DNA of 64,000 nucleotides, taken from assembly GCF_902498185.1 (NCBI RefSeq), contig NZ_CABVIX010000005.1:1-64000 (forward strand). The letters run 5' to 3'. Under the pieces are notes generated by a model. It was not told where the DNA came from. It saw only the letters and a list, made by a program, of their open reading frames with translations, and did no database searches. Position 1 is the stretch's first letter. Every line of letters starts with the position of its first letter. Below are positions 60,230 through 64,000 of this stretch, piece after piece. Made by a program: the position numbers and the translations under genes. Source of the DNA: Pseudomonas fluorescens. Its GTDB lineage: Bacteria; Pseudomonadota; Gammaproteobacteria; Pseudomonadales; Pseudomonadaceae.

Positions 60230-60275
60230 GATGCCGAGATGCGGCTGTCCACGGTCATAGATGCTGAAATGCGGC
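60230..60275. promoter_or_regulatory. Two 16-bp direct repeats upstream of the gabD-type gene
   Basis: GATGCCGAGATGCGGC at 60230-60245 and GATGCTGAAATGCGGC at 60260-60275 differ at two positions and are spaced exactly 30 bases apart, three helical turns. They end 59-104 bases upstream of the start, a typical regulator position. Confidence 0.55.
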
Positions 60276-60332
60276 GCGTGACGGCAGGCTGTGCTGGGCT
60301 GCCCGATCGGTTGCAATACTGCGTCAGACGCA

Positions 60333-60364
60333 AAAACGCACTTGCCCGCAATCGCGGGCAAGTG
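60333..60364 (-). terminator. Intrinsic terminator after the permease genes
   Basis: CACTTGCCCGC and GCGGGCAAGTG form a perfect 11-bp stem with a 4-base loop. On the minus strand it is followed by CGTTTTTG. It ends the permease transcript 30 bases past the stop, so the dehydrogenase gene downstream needs its own promoter. Confidence 0.85.
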
Positions 60365-60393
60365 TGTCGTACAGGTCGGGGATGCGTGAGTGA

Positions 60394-61188
60394 CTACTGC
60401 TTGTTGCGCCCCGCGACCACCACCAGGATCAGGGACGCCAGAATCAGTATCGAACTGATGGCGGCAATGGTCGGGTCGATCTCGTCTCGCAGCGCCGTGA
60501 ACATGCGTTTGGTCAGGGTCTGGTTGTCGCCACCGGAGATGAACAAGGCCACCACGGTTTCATCCAGCGAGGTGATGAACGCGAACAGCGTGGCCGAGAC
60601 GACGCTCGGCTTGATCTGCGGCAGGGTCACGGCCATGAACGCCCGGAAGCGATTCATGCCCAGGCTGCGCGCCACCATTTCCTGCGACATGTCGAAGTTA
60701 CGCAGACCAGCCAGCAGCGCGATGATCACGTAGGGCAGGGCGAGCATGATATGCGCCAGCACCAGCCCGGTCAGCGTGCTGATCAGGCCGATCCGGGCAT
60801 AGACGAAGAACACCCCGGCGGCGATCAGAATGATCGGCACCATCATCGGTAGCAGCAGGATGATCTGCAGGGTGCGCACGATCTTCAAGCTGGAATTGTT
60901 GATGGCGTAAGCGGCCGCCATGCCGATCGGCAGGCTGATGGCCATGGTGAAAAATGCCGTGATCAGGCTGACCCGGGCTGCCGACATCCATTGCGCGCTG
61001 TTGAAGAACGCCTCGTACCAATGGAAGGACCATTGCTTGGGCGGGAATTGCAGGAAGCGCGCTTCGGAAAACGACATCGGCACTACGATCAACACAGGGA
61101 TGATCAGGTACAGCAGGATCGCCGCGACCACAAGGGTGAACAGCAGGTGTGACAGGCGAAGGTGACGCAGGTTGGCAAGCAGGTTCAT
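60394..61188 (-). CDS. Polyamine-type ABC transporter permease (PotC-like)
   Basis: A 264-residue inner-membrane permease with six transmembrane segments (LLFTLVVAAILLYLIIPVLI first). The EAA-type loop is DMSQEMVARSLGMNRFRAFM with the conserved glycine, followed by VTLPQIKPSVVSATLFAFIT. IISFSEARFLQFPPKQWSF-like start and ISGGDNQTLTKRMFTAL near the end are typical of PotC/PotI. Starts immediately after the PotB-like stop (TAAATG). Confidence 0.92.
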   Translation of the reverse strand: MNLLANLRHLRLSHLLFTLVVAAILLYLIIPVLIVVPMSFSEARFLQFPPKQWSFHWYEAFFNSAQWMSAARVSLITAFFTMAISLPIGMAAAYAINNSSLKIVRTLQIILLLPMMVPIILIAAGVFFVYARIGLISTLTGLVLAHIMLALPYVIIALLAGLRNFDMSQEMVARSLGMNRFRAFMAVTLPQIKPSVVSATLFAFITSLDETVVALFISGGDNQTLTKRMFTALRDEIDPTIAAISSILILASLILVVVAGRNKQ

Positions 61189-62118
61189 TTAGCGCGCCCC
61201 CAGAATGCGTTCGATGGGAATGAAGCGATTGATGCCCCAGAAAATCAGGAACACCACGAACAGCAGCACCAGGCCGACTGCGCTGGCCGCGCCCCAGGCG
61301 TGATACAGCTCGACGTTGCGTTGCACCAGCATCGATACCAGGATCGTGCGGCCGCCACCGAGCAGTTCAGGGGTGATGAAGAAGCCCAGGCAGATGACGA
61401 ACACCAGGATCGAACCGGCCATGATCCCGGGCGCAGCCATTGGCAGGAATACGCGGCGGAAGGTGTAGAAGGGCTTGGCGCCGAGGCTCTCCGAGGCTTG
61501 CATGAGGTCCTGGGGGATCTTCTTCATCACCGAGTAGAGCGGCAGGACCATGAAGGGCAGCATCACGTGCAGGGTGCCGATCACCGTGCCGGTGGTGTTG
61601 TGCATCAGTGTCAGCGGCTGGTCGATGATGCCCAGGTCCATCAGCGTCTGGTTGACCAGCCCCCGGCGTTGCAACAACACCAGCCAGGCATAGGCACGCA
61701 CCAGCACGCTGGTCCAGAACGGCAGGATCACGCAGATCAGAATCAGGTTGGCCCAGAAGCCCTGCAGGCGCGAGGCAGCGTAGGCGATCGGAAAGCCCAT
61801 CAGGATAGACAGCACCGTGACCAGAAAGCTGATCTTGAAGGTGAGGGCGAAGGTGTCCCAGTAAATGGCTTCCTGGAAAATCCGGATGTAGTTGGCCAGG
61901 GAAAACCCTTCCTCGGTCTGTACCGACTGAAAGGCCAGCCAGCACAGCGGCATGATCAGCAGCACCACCACCATGACCAACGCAGGGGTGAGCAGCAACA
62001 GCATGGAGGTGTGTTCCCTGCGTTCTTCACGAGCCAGGGCATCTTCGCTGGTCAGCGGCGGCTGGTGCTGCTGGTCGCTGGAGCCAGGTATCGATTTGGC
62101 GAGGTAGGTATTGGACAT
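61189..62118 (-). CDS. Polyamine-type ABC transporter permease (PotB-like)
   Basis: A 309-residue permease with a cytoplasmic N-terminal tail of about 35 residues, then about six to seven transmembrane segments (LLLTPALVMVVVLLIMPLCW first). The EAA loop is PQDLMQASESLGAKPFYTFR with FLPMAAPGIMAGSILVFVIC. FFITPELLGGGRTILVSMLV is a PotB/PotH signature. It pairs with the PotC-like protein directly downstream. Confidence 0.92.
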   Translation of the reverse strand: MSNTYLAKSIPGSSDQQHQPPLTSEDALAREERREHTSMLLLLTPALVMVVVLLIMPLCWLAFQSVQTEEGFSLANYIRIFQEAIYWDTFALTFKISFLVTVLSILMGFPIAYAASRLQGFWANLILICVILPFWTSVLVRAYAWLVLLQRRGLVNQTLMDLGIIDQPLTLMHNTTGTVIGTLHVMLPFMVLPLYSVMKKIPQDLMQASESLGAKPFYTFRRVFLPMAAPGIMAGSILVFVICLGFFITPELLGGGRTILVSMLVQRNVELYHAWGAASAVGLVLLFVVFLIFWGINRFIPIERILGAR

Positions 62119-62286
62119 GAAGACCTCTCGTCATTGCGCAGGGCTGGAGGGAATCCAGCACCGGCGTGTAGCGCCGGCGGTGGCAATCGTCCTCGCGGAC
62201 TGCAAGGTGCGGTGCTCGGATAGTGTCATGTGAAGAACTCCCAATGGTGGGCAGGTACTTGAGGCGGTGGCGAACTGTCTGCACAG

Positions 62287-62339
62287 GTCACTCTGCGGGA
62301 CCCTCAGGCCTAATGTACCGGGATGCCAACGAATGAAGC
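62287..62339 (-). promoter_or_regulatory. Upstream regulatory block, copy 1 (before the permease genes)
   Basis: On the minus strand this block reads GCTTC.TTC, then CCGGTACATTAG and GTCCCGCAGAG, then GAC. The same sequence in the same order and spacing occurs at 63553-63606, before the binding-protein gene. TACATT could serve as a -10. Confidence 0.6.
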
Positions 62340-62400
62340 GGGTGGAATTGGCCGGTGCCGAAGTGCTTTATGTCGAAATCGGCGAGGCGGACGGCATGTC

Positions 62401-62430
62401 CTGCGCCGAGGCGTCTGGCCTGCGGCGCAG
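62401..62430 (-). promoter_or_regulatory. Stem-loop just after the binding-protein gene
   Basis: CTGCGCCG and CGGCGCAG form a perfect 8-bp stem with a 14-base loop. No T-run follows on the minus strand. A stem-loop right after a binding-protein gene often protects its mRNA, so more binding protein than permease is made. Confidence 0.5.
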
Positions 62431-62443
62431 CGACAGTCGGAGA

Positions 62444-63496
62444 TCACTTTTTCTGGACGAAGGCCAGCCAGCGTTCTTCGGCCTTGACCCCGGCTTCCGA
62501 AGCCCACCATTGAGCGGAGAGCAGGGCCTGGCGGGAAATGTTACCGGGAGAGGACGGCAATCTAGCCTCGCGATCGGCCGGTATCACGCCAGTCTTGAAT
62601 GCCTCGGGGTTGAGCGGGCCATAATCGATGATCATCGGCAGCGCGGCCTGGAGCTTGGCGTCGATGGCTTCGTTGACGAACTTCATCGCCGCCACCTTGT
62701 GCGGGGTACCCTTGAGAACGCACAGTGAGTTGGTTTCCAGCACGCCCTGGTTGTAATCGAACGCCACGGGCGCTCCGGCTTCCTGCACGGCGGTGATACG
62801 GCCGTTCCAGGCCTGGATCATGTCCACTTCGCCGTCGCTGATCAATTGCGCCGACTGCCCGCCGGATGTCCACCAGGTAGCGATGTCGGGCTTGATCTGC
62901 TCGAGCTTCTTGAAGGCGCGTTCCACGTCCAGCGGGTAGAGCTTGTCCATCGGGACGCCGTCCGCCAGCAAGGCGATTTCCAGGGTCGGGCGCGGCAAGT
63001 TACGCAGGGACCGTTGGCCTGGATACTTCGGGGTGTCCCAGAAATCGGCCCAGGTCCTGGGCACGTCCTCGCCTTTGAAGGCGTCCGTGCGATACGCCAG
63101 CACCGTGGAGTAGCTGATATAGCCGACGCTGTATTCATCCTTGAGGCTGTCGGGTAGTTGCGCGGCGTTTGGAATCAGCGACAGGTCGAGTTTCTCGAAC
63201 AGGCCCTCGGCTTCGCCCCGGATACAGTCACCGGTGGGCAGGTCGACCACATCCCACGTGACCTTGCCGCTCTCGACCTGGGTCTTGATGATCGGGTAGG
63301 CCTTTGGCGAACTGTCTTGCTTGAGCGTCAGGCCGAGTTTTTTGGCCGCAGGCTCGAGGATAGCCTTGCTCTGGGCTTCTTGATAGGCGCCGCCCTGGGA
63401 GACGAATGTGATGTCCTCGGCCATGGCCTGCGTGGCGCCACCGATGAACAGGGCGAGGCTTGCGAGTTTGAAGGCTGAAATACGCAACGTGCTCAT
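62444..63496 (-). CDS. Polyamine-type ABC transporter substrate-binding protein
   Basis: A 350-residue periplasmic binding protein. Signal peptide MSTLRISAFKLASLALFIGG with cleavage after AMA; mature part EDITFVSQGGAYQEAQSKAI. Lobe motifs WWTSGGQSAQLISDGEVDMI and PTGDCIRGEAEG. It is closely similar to the orphan protein at 46234-47283. It delivers substrate to the permeases downstream on the same strand. Its family handles polyamines, choline, GABA and related small amines, in keeping with the neighbouring transaminase and semialdehyde dehydrogenase. Confidence 0.9.
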   Translation of the reverse strand: MSTLRISAFKLASLALFIGGATQAMAEDITFVSQGGAYQEAQSKAILEPAAKKLGLTLKQDSSPKAYPIIKTQVESGKVTWDVVDLPTGDCIRGEAEGLFEKLDLSLIPNAAQLPDSLKDEYSVGYISYSTVLAYRTDAFKGEDVPRTWADFWDTPKYPGQRSLRNLPRPTLEIALLADGVPMDKLYPLDVERAFKKLEQIKPDIATWWTSGGQSAQLISDGEVDMIQAWNGRITAVQEAGAPVAFDYNQGVLETNSLCVLKGTPHKVAAMKFVNEAIDAKLQAALPMIIDYGPLNPEAFKTGVIPADREARLPSSPGNISRQALLSAQWWASEAGVKAEERWLAFVQKK

Positions 63497-63782
63497 GGAG
63501 AGACTCCGGATGGTTGGCAGATTTCTTGGGCGAGCTGTAGGTTTTGTTGTCGGTCGCTCTGCGGGACCATGGCGATCTAATGTACCGGCATGTCCCTGAA
63601 CGAAGCAGCTTCAATTCTGCTGGTGAAAAGCTGTTTATTGCGAAATTCGGAGGGGTTACGGTATTTCGTGCGTCGGGGGAAGGCTGGCGTGCTGCGAGGG
63701 CGTACCGAAAGGCTATGCAGTTCTACTTGAATTATGCGAAATGCCAATATAGATCAAAACGGTAGATGCATTAAGCTGATCT
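63497..63782. other. Region upstream of the binding-protein gene
   Basis: No convincing gene; an open frame at 63544-63765 on the plus strand starts inside the regulatory block, has no ribosome-binding site and ends in a lysine/arginine tail. GC content falls in the second half. Confidence 0.45.
63553..63606 (-). promoter_or_regulatory. Upstream regulatory block, copy 2 (before the binding-protein gene)
   Basis: Matches copy 1 at 62287-62339 over GCTTC, CCGGTACATTAG and GTCCCGCAGAG with similar spacing. It begins 57 bases upstream of the binding-protein ATG, where a promoter or operator is expected. Confidence 0.6.
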
Positions 63783-64000
63783 TCAAGGCCCGGAGCGGCC
63801 CCATTCCAGCCTCATTATCAGTAGTGTGCTGGCAGTACCAGCGGGGCCATGCCATTCGACCTGGTCCTTTATCTCGTCGAACCCCTCTAACCTCGGTAGG
63901 TCTATTTCAGTAATACCCCCTGGATTCGATTCTATGACCCCGCACCAGAGCCTTGTCTTGTTCGCCCGAAGTGGTTACGCCGCCCGAGGCGCGCTTTATC
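63783..64000 (-). pseudogene. Possible partial or frameshifted hypothetical gene running off the right edge
   Basis: One minus-strand frame, without a start codon, reads GGITEIDLPRLEGFDEIKDQ and VEWHGPAGTASTLLIMRLEW up to a stop at 63783; it looks like the C-terminus of a real protein. A second frame, open from the window edge (ASGGVTTSGEQDKALVRGHR), runs into it at a run of five G (minus strand; C at 63916-63920). Removing one G would join them. It is either a broken gene or a sequencing slip. No family is recognised. Confidence 0.3.

Larger units (their letters stand above)
62119..62443. other. Spacer between the binding protein and permease genes: stem-loop plus a duplicated promoter-like block
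   Basis: No gene. It contains a perfect 8-bp stem-loop 14 bases after the binding-protein stop (62401-62430) and, at 62287-62339, a block that is also found upstream of the binding-protein gene. Both are listed separately. Confidence 0.6.

Noticed and set aside
61162-62223. 353-codon plus-strand frame opposite the PotB-like gene
   Set aside because: Its His/Gln/Asp-rich repeat-like sequence is the mirror of a hydrophobic membrane protein; no domain.
63544-63765. 73-codon plus-strand frame
   Set aside because: Starts inside the duplicated regulatory block, no ribosome-binding site, no recognised domain.
1-64000. CRISPR arrays, tRNA/rRNA genes, prophage structural genes, REP-type repeats
   Set aside because: None were seen on reading both strands; no spaced identical repeats or tRNA-like cloverleaf with flanking integrase were found.

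Overview
The window looks like a Pseudomonas replicon, probably from the putida/fluorescens side of the genus. It has high GC, dense co-directional operons and many LysR/TetR/Lrp-controlled catabolic clusters. It also has a cystathionine beta-synthase/gamma-lyase pair and a polyamine/GABA-type transport and catabolism block. No tRNA, rRNA or CRISPR array was seen. All calls come from reading the sequence and its translations; no database search was possible.

Layout. 1-2.0 kb is an accessory edge: the 3' end of an IS256-family transposase with its terminal repeat, a gene-free stretch that may hold a group II intron remnant, and two or three small low-GC genes with apparent frameshifts. 2.05-4.6 kb (minus) is a reverse-transsulfuration operon. 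4.9-15.3 kb (plus) is one very compact tellurium-resistance-type (ter) operon: an upstream biosynthetic module (ATP-grasp, phosphoribosyltransferase, HAD phosphatase, StiP/PELOTA protein, CitE-like lyase, second HAD) followed by terZABCDE. It is closed by a bidirectional terminator against a convergent terF and a DUF1523 membrane protein. 17.65-18.63 kb holds a Tus-family protein (DNA replication terminus binding), which is unexpected here.

18.98-28.42 kb is a catabolic operon: a branched-chain-amino-acid-type ABC transporter, including a fused permease-ATPase, followed by an SDR, an aldehyde dehydrogenase, a shikimate-dehydrogenase-like protein and a GMC oxidoreductase. A convergent LysR gene, a dihydroxyacetophenone-dioxygenase-like cupin and a divergent LysR follow. 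31.2-33.4 kb is a defence/stress islet: a RES toxin, an atypical Xre/MbcA/ParS-type antitoxin and a thymidylate-kinase-like protein. 33.6-42.9 kb is an acyl-CoA pathway: amidohydrolase, two enoyl-CoA hydratases, MFS transporter, SDR, aryl-acid adenylating enzyme, thiolase and SphA-type porin. A TetR gene sits in the middle, and two promoters carry the same GAACATGTTC palindrome just after the -10 box.

42.9-51.6 kb holds hydroxyacid metabolism (GhrA-like reductase, tartrate dehydrogenase-like enzyme), LysR genes, an orphan PotD-type binding protein, a GMC oxidoreductase and an aldehyde dehydrogenase. 51.7-63.5 kb is an amine-utilisation region: haloacid-dehalogenase-like HAD, DadA/PuuB-type oxidase, cupin, Lrp regulator, a HAD paralogue that has lost its catalytic aspartate, GabT-type transaminase, GabD-type dehydrogenase and a complete PotABCD-type transporter. 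The last 0.5 kb holds regulatory sequence and a possible broken gene running off the edge.
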